Source: Candidatus Woesearchaeota archaeon (GTDB taxonomy: Archaea; Nanobdellota; Nanobdellia; Woesearchaeales; JACPBV01). From it: a stretch of DNA of 34,131 bases. Under the pieces are notes generated by a model. The model saw nothing but the letters and a program-made list of their open reading frames with translations. It was not told the DNA's origin and ran no database searches. The position numbers were made by a program, and so were the translations under genes. The stretch is from NCBI GenBank assembly GCA_019323195.1, contig JAHWHQ010000025.1:1-34131 (forward strand), read 5' to 3'. Below, in pieces: positions 7,591 through 15,275 of this stretch. Positions within the stretch are counted from its first letter, which is position 1; each line of letters starts with the position of its first letter.

Positions 7591-8373
7591 ATGTCAAGCA
7601 TAAAAATAGGTCCGGGAGGAACAGCCGGATTAGGGTACGAAGAGGGATTAAAGGAATTGCATAAGCTTAACCTGGACTGCCTTGAGGTTGAGCTTACCCA
7701 TGGGGTTAATATCTCTAATGCCTCGGCAAGATCTGTCGGCGGGATGGCAAAAAAACTTAATATTTCCCTAAGCTGCCATGCCCCATATTTCATCAACCTC
7801 GCTTCTGATGACAAGGCAAAGGTCAATGCCTCTAAGATAAGGATACTGCAGAGCTGTGAAAGGATGCATAATATGGGCGGCGGCCCTGTCGTATTCCACC
7901 CAGGATTTTACCAGAAAAAGACAAAGGAAGAGACCTATAGCCTGATAAAAGACCAGGTTTTGGACCTGATGAAGGCAATTAAGGAAAATAAATGGAAAGT
8001 GCAATTAGCACTGGAAACAACAGGAAAGCACTCTGCTTTCGGCTCGTTAGATGAACTGCTTCAACTGGCTAAAGAGACAAGATGCTCTGTCACGATAGAT
8101 TTTGCCCACCTTAAGGCCAGGAGCGAAGGAAAGATGCATTACAGTGAGATGCTTGACAATGTAAAGCACTTCAGGCACATCCACTCCCATTTCTCAGGCA
8201 TAGAATGGACGCCAAAAGGCGAGCGAAGGCACCTTCTTACCCCTGATAAGGAGATCAGGGAATTATTAAAGGAAATCCTGAAAAGAAAGCTCGACATTAC
8301 AATAATCAACGAAAGCCCTGATCCCATAGGAGACGCTTTTAAGATGAGGAAGATTCTTGGGAAGTTGATGTGA
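7591..8373 (+). CDS. nfo: Endonuclease IV-like AP endonuclease (TIM barrel)
   Basis: This 260-residue xylose-isomerase-like TIM barrel fits apurinic/apyrimidinic endonuclease IV, which cuts DNA 5' of abasic sites in base excision repair. Candidate trinuclear-zinc ligands are present in order: H63 (CHAPYF), H103 (FHPGFY), E142 (LETTG), D170 and H173 (TIDFAH), H200 (HIHSHFSG), H214 (RRHLL) and E251 (INESP). It is shorter than E. coli Nfo (285 residues), as in many archaea. It has its own promoter and leader and is followed at 110 bases by a separately promoted cupin gene. Confidence 0.88.
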   Translation: MSSIKIGPGGTAGLGYEEGLKELHKLNLDCLEVELTHGVNISNASARSVGGMAKKLNISLSCHAPYFINLASDDKAKVNASKIRILQSCERMHNMGGGPVVFHPGFYQKKTKEETYSLIKDQVLDLMKAIKENKWKVQLALETTGKHSAFGSLDELLQLAKETRCSVTIDFAHLKARSEGKMHYSEMLDNVKHFRHIHSHFSGIEWTPKGERRHLLTPDKEIRELLKEILKRKLDITIINESPDPIGDAFKMRKILGKLM

Positions 8374-8450
8374 TTTGTTTACTTGCATGTCTCTATTCAC
8401 AATGGATAAAACTCCCTTCTTTCCAGAACATTCCCAATAATCCAAGACAA

Positions 8451-8463
8451 GTTTTATATACCT
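8451..8463 (+). promoter_or_regulatory. TATA-like box for the cupin-PIN transcript
   Basis: AGTTTTATATACC lies about 20-32 bases before the ATG at 8483, so the mRNA is probably leaderless. Confidence 0.5.
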
Positions 8464-8482
8464 GCCTGCCAATCCAATATAT

Positions 8483-8803
8483 ATGCCATTCAGGAACCTA
8501 AAGGAAATAGAAGAAAAGGAGATAATACCCGGATATAGGGCAAGGTTCATTCACTCTCAAAACATGACCTTAGCCTACTGGGATATCGATAAAGAGGCGC
8601 CTCTCCCAGAGCATTCCCATCCGCATGAGCAGGCAGCAAACATCCTTGAAGGAAGGTTTGAACTAAAAATTGGCAACGAAAGCAGGATTTTAGAGCCAGG
8701 GGATGTAGCCGTAATCCCTCCAAACATTAAGCATTCAGGGAAAGCAATAACCAGATGCAGGATCCTTGACGTATTTTATCCTGTAAGGGAGGATTACCTT
8801 TAA
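8483..8803 (+). CDS. Small single-domain cupin
   Basis: This 106-residue beta barrel has a clear cupin motif 1, PLPEHSHPHEQAANILEG (H44, H46, H48/E49), and motif 2, PGDVAVIPPNIKHSG (H84), so metal binding is likely. Stand-alone cupins of this size serve as isomerases, dioxygenases or binding proteins; no substrate can be assigned. The gene is probably cotranscribed with the PIN nuclease gene, whose ATG follows its stop by two bases. Confidence 0.8.
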   Translation: MPFRNLKEIEEKEIIPGYRARFIHSQNMTLAYWDIDKEAPLPEHSHPHEQAANILEGRFELKIGNESRILEPGDVAVIPPNIKHSGKAITRCRILDVFYPVREDYL

Positions 8804-8805
8804 AC

Positions 8806-9186
8806 ATGAAAAAGATAATATTAGACACCAATTTCCTGCTGATCCCTATCCAGTTCAGGTTAGACATTTTCTCAGAAATTGACAGATTATGCCTTTTTAG
8901 GTATAAATTATACATCGTAGACAAGACAATAGATGAATTAAAGGGCATAATGGAAAAGCAAAAAGGAAAGCACAAAGAAGCTGCAAAAATAGCCCTCCAG
9001 CTCATAAAAAAGAAGAATATAGGCATAATAAAAACAAAAGAGGGCATGGTTGACGACCTGATCCTTGATTTGCTGCAGAAAGGCTCTATTCTAGCTACAG
9101 AGGACAGGTTATTAAGGGAAAAAGCCCTTAAAAAAGGGATAAGGGTAATAATGCTCAGATCAGGGAAATATCTCATTCTGAAATAG
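8806..9186 (+). CDS. PIN-domain nuclease (Fcf1/VapC-like, COG1412 type)
   Basis: This 126-residue PIN domain has the acidic active-site set: D7 (LDTNFLL), E44 (IDELKG), D83/D84 (MVDDLILD) and D100 (ATEDRLL). The form resembles the archaeal Fcf1/Utp24-like group, whose relatives cleave pre-rRNA. It is not paired with an antitoxin, because the upstream gene is a cupin, so a toxin role is less likely than RNA processing. The gene just downstream is rpo7, with its own promoter. Confidence 0.8.
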   Translation: MKKIILDTNFLLIPIQFRLDIFSEIDRLCLFRYKLYIVDKTIDELKGIMEKQKGKHKEAAKIALQLIKKKNIGIIKTKEGMVDDLILDLLQKGSILATEDRLLREKALKKGIRVIMLRSGKYLILK

Positions 9187-9188
9187 TA

Positions 9189-9254
9189 AGATTTAAAAAT
9201 ACACTAAATTTCCAGTAGTTTAGTTAAGCTTAATGCTTATTTAAGGGTTTAAAA
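9189..9254 (+). promoter_or_regulatory. Promoter and leader of the rpo7-spt4-eS24-eS31 operon
   Basis: AGATTTAAAAATAC (9189-9202) is a TATA-like box and implies a leader of about 25-30 bases. AAGGGTTT (9243-9250) sits just before the ATG and may act in translation initiation. Confidence 0.4.
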
Positions 9255-9827
9255 ATGTTCTACTCTACAGAAATTAAGGACCATATAAGGGTACCCCCAG
9301 ATTTATTCAATCTGGATGTCAAGGAGGCAGTAGTTAAAAGAATAAAGAAGAAGTACGAGGGCTTTATATCAAAAGACCTTGGCGTAGTTATAGATGTCAA
9401 GGATATCAAGGAAATAGGCGAAGGGATTATAATACATGGCGACGGCGCCTCTTATTATGATACCACATTCGAATTATTGACTTTTAAGCCTGAGATGCAG
9501 GAGATTGTCTTAGGCAGGATAAAAGACATAGCAGATTTCGGCGCCTTTATTAACCTTGGGCCTATAGAAGGCATGATCCATGTCTCACAGACCATGGACG
9601 ACTTTGTAAGCTTCTCCAAGGACAAGACATTGGCTGGAAAGGAGACAAAGAAGACATTAAAGGTAGGGGACAAATGCAGGGCAAGGATAATCGCAGTGTC
9701 TTTCAAGGATGTTGCAAACCCCAAGCTGGGCCTGACCATGAGGCAGCCTTTCCTGGGAAGGCTGGACTGGATAGATGATGACGTAAATAAATCCAAACCT
9801 GAAGGTAAGAAAGAGGTCAAGAAATGA
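9255..9827 (+). CDS. rpo7: DNA-directed RNA polymerase subunit Rpo7 (RpoE')
   Basis: Rpo7 is the archaeal homologue of eukaryotic Rpb7. It forms the polymerase stalk with Rpo4 and binds emerging RNA. Residues 1-78 make the tip/RNP-like domain, beginning with the conserved MFYSTEIKDHIRVPPDLF. Residues about 80-165 make an S1 RNA-binding domain (LGRIKDIADFGAFINLGPIEGMIHVS). The length of 190 residues is normal. The spt4 gene starts inside its stop codon region (ATGA overlap), a gene pair conserved across archaea. Confidence 0.95.
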   Translation: MFYSTEIKDHIRVPPDLFNLDVKEAVVKRIKKKYEGFISKDLGVVIDVKDIKEIGEGIIIHGDGASYYDTTFELLTFKPEMQEIVLGRIKDIADFGAFINLGPIEGMIHVSQTMDDFVSFSKDKTLAGKETKKTLKVGDKCRARIIAVSFKDVANPKLGLTMRQPFLGRLDWIDDDVNKSKPEGKKEVKK

Positions 9828-10009
9828 AAAGAAAGGTCTGTAAGAAATGCAAGCTGTTTGTGGAAGGGAATGAATGCCCTCTGTGCAAAGGCAACCAGTT
9901 CAGCACCAACTGGCAGGGCAGGCTTAATATCCTTGATGCCAACAGGTCAATAATAGCAGACAAGATCAAAATAACATCCAAAGGAGAATATGCAATTAAG
10001 GTAAGATAA
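9824..10009 (+). CDS. spt4: Transcription elongation factor Spt4 (RpoE'')
   Basis: This 61-residue zinc protein partners Spt5 and increases RNA polymerase processivity. The four zinc ligands are in VCKKCKLF and NECPLCKG (CX2C...CX2C). NWQGRLNILDANRS matches the conserved Spt4 core, in which a serine or aspartate contacts the Spt5 NGN domain. It overlaps rpo7 by 4 bases. Confidence 0.95.
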   Translation: MKRKVCKKCKLFVEGNECPLCKGNQFSTNWQGRLNILDANRSIIADKIKITSKGEYAIKVR

Positions 10010-10040
10010 TTCCATCTATGAATCTTCTAAGGTAGATAAA

Positions 10041-10385
10041 ATGGATCTGAAAATAATAAAGAAAAAGGATAACCCCCTGTTGTCCAGGGTGGAGATAGAA
10101 TTGGAGGCCACTTTTTTTAGTGAAGTGACACCGAAAAAGGAGGCTGTCAGGAAAAAGGTATCTTCCATGGAAAAAAAGGACGAGAAACTGGTTATTGTAA
10201 AGAAGATAGATGGCGATTTTGGTGCTGGAAGGGCGGACGTTTTGGTCTATGTCTATGATTCAGAGGATAACCTGAAGAAGATCGAGCCTAAGGGCAAGAA
10301 AAAGGCTGAATCAGCAGATGAGAAGAAGGAAGAGCCTTCAGAGGAAAAGAAAGAAGTGCCCAAAGAGGAAGCAGAGAAGAAATAA
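10041..10385 (+). CDS. rps24e: 30S ribosomal protein eS24
   Basis: An archaeal/eukaryotic-type small-subunit protein. The core fits eS24: PLLSRVEIELEATF, a TPKKEAVRKKVS segment, VIVKKIDGDFGAGRADVLVYVYD. Residues about 87-114 are an acidic/basic Lys-Glu tail (KKKAESADEKKEEPSEEKK...) beyond the usual fold. Similar Lys/Glu-rich extensions occur on uL10 in this window. eS31 follows after two bases, the usual archaeal arrangement. Confidence 0.92.
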   Translation: MDLKIIKKKDNPLLSRVEIELEATFFSEVTPKKEAVRKKVSSMEKKDEKLVIVKKIDGDFGAGRADVLVYVYDSEDNLKKIEPKGKKKAESADEKKEEPSEEKKEVPKEEAEKK

Positions 10386-10387
10386 AA

Positions 10388-10585
10388 ATGGCAAAAAAGC
10401 CCAAGAAGCAGAAAAAGAGCAAAGGAAGATGGGAATTATACGAATCTTCCGGAGAATTGAAACGAAAGAACAAATTCTGCCCTAAGTGCGGCCAGGGGAC
10501 ATTTATGGCTCAGCATAAAGACAGGTCTACCTGCGGGAAGTGTAGTTATACTGTATTTGAAACGAAAAATCCAAGTAAAAAATGA
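10388..10585 (+). CDS. rps27ae: 30S ribosomal protein eS31 (S27ae)
   Basis: This 65-residue zinc-ribbon ribosomal protein has the ligands in FCPKCGQGTFMA and STCGKCSY. The basic N-terminus (MAKKPKKQKKSKG) and WELYESSGELKRKNKFCPKC are characteristic. No ubiquitin-like domain is fused, as expected in archaea. It is the last gene of the rpo7-spt4-eS24-eS31 run. Confidence 0.93.
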   Translation: MAKKPKKQKKSKGRWELYESSGELKRKNKFCPKCGQGTFMAQHKDRSTCGKCSYTVFETKNPSKK

Positions 10586-10636
10586 CATACCCCCTAATAA
10601 AGAGGTATATACTTCAGGAATAATGTCGATGGTGTT

Positions 10637-11365
10637 TTATTTAATCTTAGATTTTTTCCAGAGAATATCAAAATATTCCTTATATGAGTTATGAATCTCT
10701 TTATTAATTATCCTTATTCCGGCGAATTCTTCTAATGGAAGAAAGAGTAATATTTTATCTTCTCCATATATTATTATTGAAGTTTTGGATTCGTGAAGTC
10801 TTTCCTCGGGTAGGATTCTGAACCTAGTTAAAGGATATTTTAGAGCTTCCAGGTTTTTGTCTCCCTTATAAATTAATAAATATCTCCAGACTTGATTGTT
10901 AGTTCTTCGTTTATTCCAATGGGTATACCAGTACTTCACAATATATGGCGCTCTTCCAGTATAGCCAATGATATAATAGGGTTTTTTGTCTCTTATGAAA
11001 TCCTCCATTATAGTCTTAAATCCTTCTTTTCCTCTGAATACCTCAACAGAGAGCGGTTGTTCCACAGGCTTTTTTAATTTTATAAGTTCAGGAATTAATT
11101 GGTTTAATGACGCTTCTTTTTCCTTAATTAAGTCCTTCAGTTTTTCAGGCTCTGTAGCAGAGAAGTATTTCCTGTTTTCTTTTACAACGTAACTTACAAG
11201 ACCCTTTCTGATCAATTTTTCAAGAATATGGTATGTTACTGCTCTTTCAACCTTAGATTTTTGCGATAGTCTTGAGGCTAGACTTGGCCCCAGCTCCAGT
11301 AGATTTATATATATTTTGACCTCTGTATTTGTCAATCCTAATTCCTTTAAAATTTCGGTATTCAT
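10637..11365 (-). CDS. TrmB-family transcriptional regulator
   Basis: The 242-residue protein has an N-terminal winged helix (about 1-70: LGLTNTEVKIYINLLELG, then VERAVTYHILEKLIRKGLVSYV). A short coiled coil (KLKDLIKEKEASLNQLIPEL) and a C-terminal TrmB/PLD-like sensor region (about 105-235) follow. TrmB-like factors sense sugars or metabolites in archaea. It is transcribed divergently from the E1-like/HMGL-cupin pair across 100 bases that contain a 7-bp inverted repeat, so it probably controls that pair and itself. The gene is AT-rich with AGA arginine codons, like its divergent partners and unlike the ribosomal genes beside it. Confidence 0.82.
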   Translation of the reverse strand: MNTEILKELGLTNTEVKIYINLLELGPSLASRLSQKSKVERAVTYHILEKLIRKGLVSYVVKENRKYFSATEPEKLKDLIKEKEASLNQLIPELIKLKKPVEQPLSVEVFRGKEGFKTIMEDFIRDKKPYYIIGYTGRAPYIVKYWYTHWNKRRTNNQVWRYLLIYKGDKNLEALKYPLTRFRILPEERLHESKTSIIIYGEDKILLFLPLEEFAGIRIINKEIHNSYKEYFDILWKKSKIK

Positions 11366-11383
11366 CCAATATTATAGCCTAAA

Positions 11384-11443
11384 GACATATTTAAATCTTT
11401 CTATTGTTGTTATATTATTTAATAACAAATATTTAAATATAAA
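11384..11443. promoter_or_regulatory. Divergent promoters with TTGTTAT-N8-ATAACAA operator
   Basis: TTGTTAT (11407-11413) and ATAACAA (11422-11428) form a perfect inverted repeat with an 8-base spacer. On the plus strand AATATTTAAATATAAAT (11428-11444) is a TATA-like box about 25 bases before the E1-like gene. On the minus strand AGATTTAAATATG (11384-11396) serves the TrmB gene. The operator abuts the plus-strand TATA box, where binding could block or aid TBP/TFB (inference). Confidence 0.55.
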
Positions 11444-11465
11444 TAATCACTAAATAGTAGTTAAG

Positions 11466-12344
11466 ATGAAACAAGACGAATTGTATTGGGAGATAGCGCA
11501 AAGAGGCTTCGGCGTATATTCACAGGAAGATCAAACTAGAATCAAGAATGGAAAGGTTGCTATTGTGGGAGTAGGTTGCGATGGCGGGATGAATGCTTAT
11601 ATTCTAACCAGAATGGGAGTTGGCAAATTAGGGCTTATTGATTTCGATATAAATGAACTTTCTAATATGAATAGGCAGCCTATGGCTACTTATTTATCTA
11701 TTGGGATCCCAAAGGTATATGCTGCAAAAGCTATATGTAAAAATCTAAATCCTACTGTAGAGGTTGATGCGATTAATGAAAAGATAACAGAAGAAAATGC
11801 AGAAGAGCTACTAAGAGGCTATGATGTAGTATTGCAATGCACTGATAGCGTGGTTGCCAGGATAGTAACAGCAAGAGCAGCTAAGAGATTAGGAATTCCT
11901 GTAGTGGTTATGACAGGACAACCCCCTTTTCGTTCTTTTGTTTCAACAATAATGCCAGATGGTCCGACTTATGAAGGCTTGTTTAGAATAGATTTTATGG
12001 CTGGAAAAACATTTGCTGAAAACCCCAAATTAAAAGAAAGAATAAACAAATTAAAATATGAAAGAGCAAGACATGCTTCTGAATATAGAGCAGCTGAAGG
12101 CTGGCAAGAAAGATACGAAAATGGAGAGGTTGGCTGGGGGATTACTCCTGAAAGAGCTTATCTTACTTCTGTCCATCAGAGCCACGAGGCACTTAGACTT
12201 CTAACAGGAAAAACACCAAACGCCATTGCGCCAGTGGCTTATATCTCTGATTTAAATGGCTTAGGAGAATTTGGGCATCCAGGAAGTTTAGTTATGATAC
12301 TTAAACCAACTAATGGTGTAAATTGGGATTATAGGATGTTCTAA
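11466..12344 (+). CDS. ThiF/MoeB-like E1 adenylyltransferase
   Basis: The 292-residue Rossmann protein is close to the adenylating core of MoeB/ThiF/E1 enzymes, which activate a C-terminal carboxylate as an acyl-adenylate. Visible residues: GVGCDGG (35-41), D59 and D61 (LIDFD), N67 and R70 (SNMNRQ), K83 (GIPKVYAAKA) and D127 (CTDS). The CXXC zinc motifs of MoeB/ThiF are absent and there is no rhodanese domain. No ThiS/MoaD-like partner with a Gly-Gly end is seen nearby. The conserved C-terminal part (about 180-292) does not match a domain that I know. It lies one base before the HMGL-cupin gene, so the two are one transcript. The substrate is unknown; it may be a small molecule or a peptide encoded elsewhere. 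Confidence 0.82.
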   Translation: MKQDELYWEIAQRGFGVYSQEDQTRIKNGKVAIVGVGCDGGMNAYILTRMGVGKLGLIDFDINELSNMNRQPMATYLSIGIPKVYAAKAICKNLNPTVEVDAINEKITEENAEELLRGYDVVLQCTDSVVARIVTARAAKRLGIPVVVMTGQPPFRSFVSTIMPDGPTYEGLFRIDFMAGKTFAENPKLKERINKLKYERARHASEYRAAEGWQERYENGEVGWGITPERAYLTSVHQSHEALRLLTGKTPNAIAPVAYISDLNGLGEFGHPGSLVMILKPTNGVNWDYRMF

Positions 12345-12345
12345 G

Positions 12346-13710
12346 ATGGTAAAAATACTAGATACAACATTAAGAGAAGGAGAACAAACTCCAAATGTTA
12401 AATTTACATTAAAGCAGAAAGTAGCAATTGCTAAAAAACTGGATGAATTTGGGGTCGATTATATTGAAGCTGGACATCCAGCGATTTCTGAAAATGACAA
12501 AAAAACTGTTATAGCAGTAGCTGATTTAGGATTGAAAGCAGGGATTTTAGGGCATGCCAGAGCAAAGAGGGAGGATATTGATGCAGTATTTGAAAGTGGC
12601 TGCCAATGGGTTGGAATTTTCTGCCGTATAAATGACTTTTCAAGTAAATTGATCAAAAAAAGCAAAGAGGAAATTTTCAGGATGATTAAGGAATCAGTGG
12701 AATATGCCCATCAAAGAGGACTAAAGATAAGGTTTACTGTTGAAGATGCAACTAGAACGCCTACTAAAGATATATTAAAAATTGCAGGATTGGTGGAAAA
12801 AGCAGGAGCTAATAGGTTTAGTATCGCTGATACTGTAGGATGTGCTTCTCCTGAAATGATATTTGATTTAATTTCAAGATTAAAGAGAGGAATCAGCATT
12901 GAATTAGAGGCTCATTGCCATAATGATCTTGGTCTAGCGAATGCAAATGCTTTAGCTGCTTATAGAGCAGGCGCAGATATTATTGATGTAACAGTGAATG
13001 GTATTGGTGAAAGAGCAGGATTTACTTCTCTTCAGGAATTTTCACTTGCTATGAAAAGGTTGTATGGAGAAAACAATAGAAATTTTGAATTATTGCTTGA
13101 ACTTTCATATTTAGTAACAAATTATTCAGGAGTAAGACCAGATAAGCTACGGCCTGTTACAGGGGGATATGCTTTCACACATACAGCCAAACTGCATAAA
13201 AGTGCTGTAAAACTAGAACCCCAATCTTATGAATCTATAGATCCTTTTTTAGTTGGAAGGAACAGGGAATTTGCTGGAATAAAAAGCACGGATTATTCCG
13301 GGTTTATAGGCAAACCTTTTGTGAGAAGTGCAGATGAGCTAATCGGACATAGGGCAGGACAAGGAACAAGATATGTTTTTCTGGATTCAAGAGTTATTCC
13401 AATTACTTCTATCTACACAATTATTCGGAAAGTTCAAGATGTTAGAGAAGATGAACACAGCCATATAGATATGCATAGCCATAATTGTGATAGTGTTTTC
13501 CTGTTCGTAGGAAAAGAAGGAGATTTAAGTGGACTTGTTTGTGAAGTCCAGTTAGGCAATCAAAAATATAAAGTTCAAAGCCCTGCCTCTGTATTTATTC
13601 CATCCGGATTAGCTCATTCTTATAGATTTATCTCTGGAAGTGGCTGTTATGTAAACATTGTTCTTTCAGGAAATTATAACGATAGTGTTCAAAGCCCTAA
13701 TCACATTTGA
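12346..13710 (+). CDS. Homocitrate/isopropylmalate-synthase-like (HMGL) domain fused to a cupin
   Basis: Residues 1 to about 270 form an HMGL-type TIM barrel that joins acetyl-CoA to a 2-oxo acid. D6 and R10 are in LDTTLREGEQTP, the metal-binding histidines in EAHCHNDLG, and GIGERAG is present. LREGEQ is closer to homocitrate synthase (NifV/AksA/Lys20) than to LeuA. The segment to about 330 (FTHTAKLHKSAV...YESIDPFLVG) matches the lid region of these synthases. Instead of the LeuA regulatory domain, the C-terminus (about 355-445) is a cupin: HSHIDMHSHNCDSVFLFVG and SVFIPSGLAHSYRF. I do not know this fusion as a characterised enzyme. The substrate and pathway are open; coupling to the E1-like gene suggests a small biosynthetic cassette. 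Confidence 0.8.
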   Translation: MVKILDTTLREGEQTPNVKFTLKQKVAIAKKLDEFGVDYIEAGHPAISENDKKTVIAVADLGLKAGILGHARAKREDIDAVFESGCQWVGIFCRINDFSSKLIKKSKEEIFRMIKESVEYAHQRGLKIRFTVEDATRTPTKDILKIAGLVEKAGANRFSIADTVGCASPEMIFDLISRLKRGISIELEAHCHNDLGLANANALAAYRAGADIIDVTVNGIGERAGFTSLQEFSLAMKRLYGENNRNFELLLELSYLVTNYSGVRPDKLRPVTGGYAFTHTAKLHKSAVKLEPQSYESIDPFLVGRNREFAGIKSTDYSGFIGKPFVRSADELIGHRAGQGTRYVFLDSRVIPITSIYTIIRKVQDVREDEHSHIDMHSHNCDSVFLFVGKEGDLSGLVCEVQLGNQKYKVQSPASVFIPSGLAHSYRFISGSGCYVNIVLSGNYNDSVQSPNHI

Positions 13711-13798
13711 TAATAAATCTTTCAACTAGATTGAGAATTATATGCATATCACTTAGACCTTTTTTAATAATAATCTATATTCTTTCTTTATATTTGAA

Positions 13799-13957
13799 AT
13801 TGCAATACCCGGGACTTTAGTTCAGAGGTATTGTGATTTCTAATATGCTTAGAAATGCTTTTGCATTTCTTGCACACCAGCAACTTCGTTGCTTAGTGTC
13901 CTAAAAATCGTCTGGTCAAACCACTGACTTTAGTCGGGGGTTACCGACGATTTTTTT
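13799..13957. repeat. Hairpin-rich intergenic element B, overlapping the coiled-coil gene's 3' end
   Basis: Successive hairpins fill most of the 230-base gap 13711-13940. CAATACC/GGTATTG (13804-13810 and 13827-13833) encloses GGGACTTTAGTTC. AGAAATGC/GCATTTCT lies at 13851-13858 and 13863-13870. AGCAAC/GTTGCT (13879-13884 and 13888-13893) is enclosed by ACAC/GTGT. The last stem is AAAAATCGTC-T-GGT (13903-13916) with ACC-GACGATTTTT (13943-13955), which has one unpaired T and encloses GACTTTAGTCGGGGG. The right arm is the coding end and stop codon of the coiled-coil gene. On the minus strand the last stem could act as a terminator. Bases 13711-13798 hold nothing else that I can name. Confidence 0.6.
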
Positions 13958-14837
13958 GATCCAGTTTCTGAAATACAAGAAGGTCTTCTGTTGTTAATTT
14001 CTCTCTTTTTCTTATCTTTTCCTCCACATCCTGCTCTTTGATTTTAAGGATCTCCTGTTTTTTGCTTTCTTTCTTTACATTTTTTGATTTTACGAACTTA
14101 TTGATATCTTCTTTTATCTTATTTAATTCCCCTAATTTTTCCTTTAGCTTATCATTGGTCTCGTTAAACTTTATCTTGAATTCTATGAATTTTTTAAAGG
14201 CCTCTTCTTCCTTTTTTTTAAGATCATCTACATCCTTTGATAATGATATTACCTCTTCATGTTTTTCCTGGCTTTCTCCTGCTGTTTTTTGTATTTTTCT
14301 GTGCGTTTCCTCTGCCTTCTTCCTTTTTTCGTCAATCTCCTTTGATTTCTCATGTATCCTGTTCCAGACGTTGCTTATCTTCTCTGCTTCCTTGTATTTC
14401 TTCCTTAGCTCTTTTATTCTGCCTATAATCTGCTTTTCTTTCTCGAAAGACAGCCCTTCTGTCTCTATCTTGAATTCAAGTTTCTCTATCTGCTCCTTAA
14501 TCCTGGAGGGGTCTTCCTTGATGTCAAACTTTCTAGAAATCTTCTTCTTCTCTTCTGTTAGTTCTTTTAGCTTAGAAATGCTTTCTTTGGCTTCCTTGTT
14601 AAAGTCATTCCTTCTCTCTTTATCTTCCTTGACCTTTTTTGTCAGGCTATCCCTTTTTTCCTTGTCTTCCTTTATTTTTCTTATGATATCCTTTATTTTG
14701 TTGCTGTACTCTTCTTTTTTCCTGAAATTCTCTTCTTTCTTGTCATCCAGCTGGTTAAGCTCTGCCCTTAAGACAGTAACTTCCTTTTTTATTCTCTCTA
14801 GTTCCCTAAATAGCTCCTTCTGTTCTTCTTTTTGCAT
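13941..14837 (-). CDS. Archaeal coiled-coil protein (COG1340-like)
   Basis: The 298 residues are almost wholly charged heptads from about 3 to 265 (FRELERIKKEVTVLRAELNQ..., KDVDDLKKKEEEAFKKFIEF), so a long coiled coil is certain. The short C-terminal motif EEKIRKREKLTTEDLLVFQ (about 274-292) is the non-coiled signature shared by archaeal COG1340 proteins. Function is unknown; SMC-like or ribosome-associated roles have been considered for similar proteins. It is the last gene in the uL1-uL10-P1 direction, 120 bases after P1, with a hairpin between. Its final codons form one arm of element B. Confidence 0.8.
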   Translation of the reverse strand: MQKEEQKELFRELERIKKEVTVLRAELNQLDDKKEENFRKKEEYSNKIKDIIRKIKEDKEKRDSLTKKVKEDKERRNDFNKEAKESISKLKELTEEKKKISRKFDIKEDPSRIKEQIEKLEFKIETEGLSFEKEKQIIGRIKELRKKYKEAEKISNVWNRIHEKSKEIDEKRKKAEETHRKIQKTAGESQEKHEEVISLSKDVDDLKKKEEEAFKKFIEFKIKFNETNDKLKEKLGELNKIKEDINKFVKSKNVKKESKKQEILKIKEQDVEEKIRKREKLTTEDLLVFQKLDQKNRR

Positions 14838-14894
14838 TTTGTGTCGCGTTCACTCTAAGAGTCATTTTTCAGGCAGTAGTGCCTACCTATATGC

Positions 14895-14940
14895 TGTAAG
14901 GCGCATGATTAGGAATATTTCCTCTTCATCACGCCGTACA
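14895..14940 (-). terminator. Long hairpin between P1 and the coiled-coil gene
   Basis: TGTA-A-GGCG at 14895-14903 pairs with CGCC-G-TACA at 14932-14940. Inside is a second stem, AGGAA/TTCCT (14911-14915 and 14919-14923). It begins about 18 bases after the P1 stop on the minus strand. It may terminate, process or stabilise the abundant ribosomal mRNA; there is no strong U-tract directly after it. Confidence 0.45.
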
Positions 14941-14957
14941 AGCTTTAATGCCAGCTT

Positions 14958-15275
14958 TTATCCGAATAATGATCCCAGACCTGCAGCTGCTTGCTCCTGT
15001 GATTTCTCTTCTTCTTTTGCTTTCTTGGCGCTGTCTTCCTTCTTTTCTTCCCCGCCTGCTGCCGGTGCGCCTGCTGCTGGTGCAGCTGCTACAGGTGCAA
15101 CTGCTGCCTTTTCAATTGCCTCTTCTATATCAACTCCCTCTAACGAAGCAATCAAGGCTTTTACTCTTGCATCATCAACCTTAACGCCAGCTGCCTCTAA
15201 AACCTTCTTTACTGTAGCTTCATCAACCTTTCCGCCTGCTTTGTGTATAAGCATTGCCGCATATATGTATTCCAT
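14958..15275 (-). CDS. rpl12: 50S ribosomal protein P1 (L12ab stalk protein)
   Basis: This 105-residue acidic stalk protein recruits translation GTPases. The N-terminal dimerisation domain is typical (MEYIYAAMLIHKAGGKVDEATVKKVLEAAG). It is followed by an Ala/Pro/Gly hinge (VAPVAAAPAAGAPAAGGEE) and the universal archaeal/eukaryotic C-terminal factor-binding tail GLGSLFG. It is downstream of uL10, to whose helical spine its dimers bind. GGAGGTATTTA upstream gives a strong ribosome binding site, which fits its need for several copies per ribosome. Confidence 0.96.
   Translation of the reverse strand: MEYIYAAMLIHKAGGKVDEATVKKVLEAAGVKVDDARVKALIASLEGVDIEEAIEKAAVAPVAAAPAAGAPAAGGEEKKEDSAKKAKEEEKSQEQAAAGLGSLFG

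Noticed and set aside
8806..9186. VapC toxin of a toxin-antitoxin pair
   Set aside because: No antitoxin-like gene lies beside it; the upstream partner is a cupin and the sequence is closer to Fcf1-like PIN proteins.
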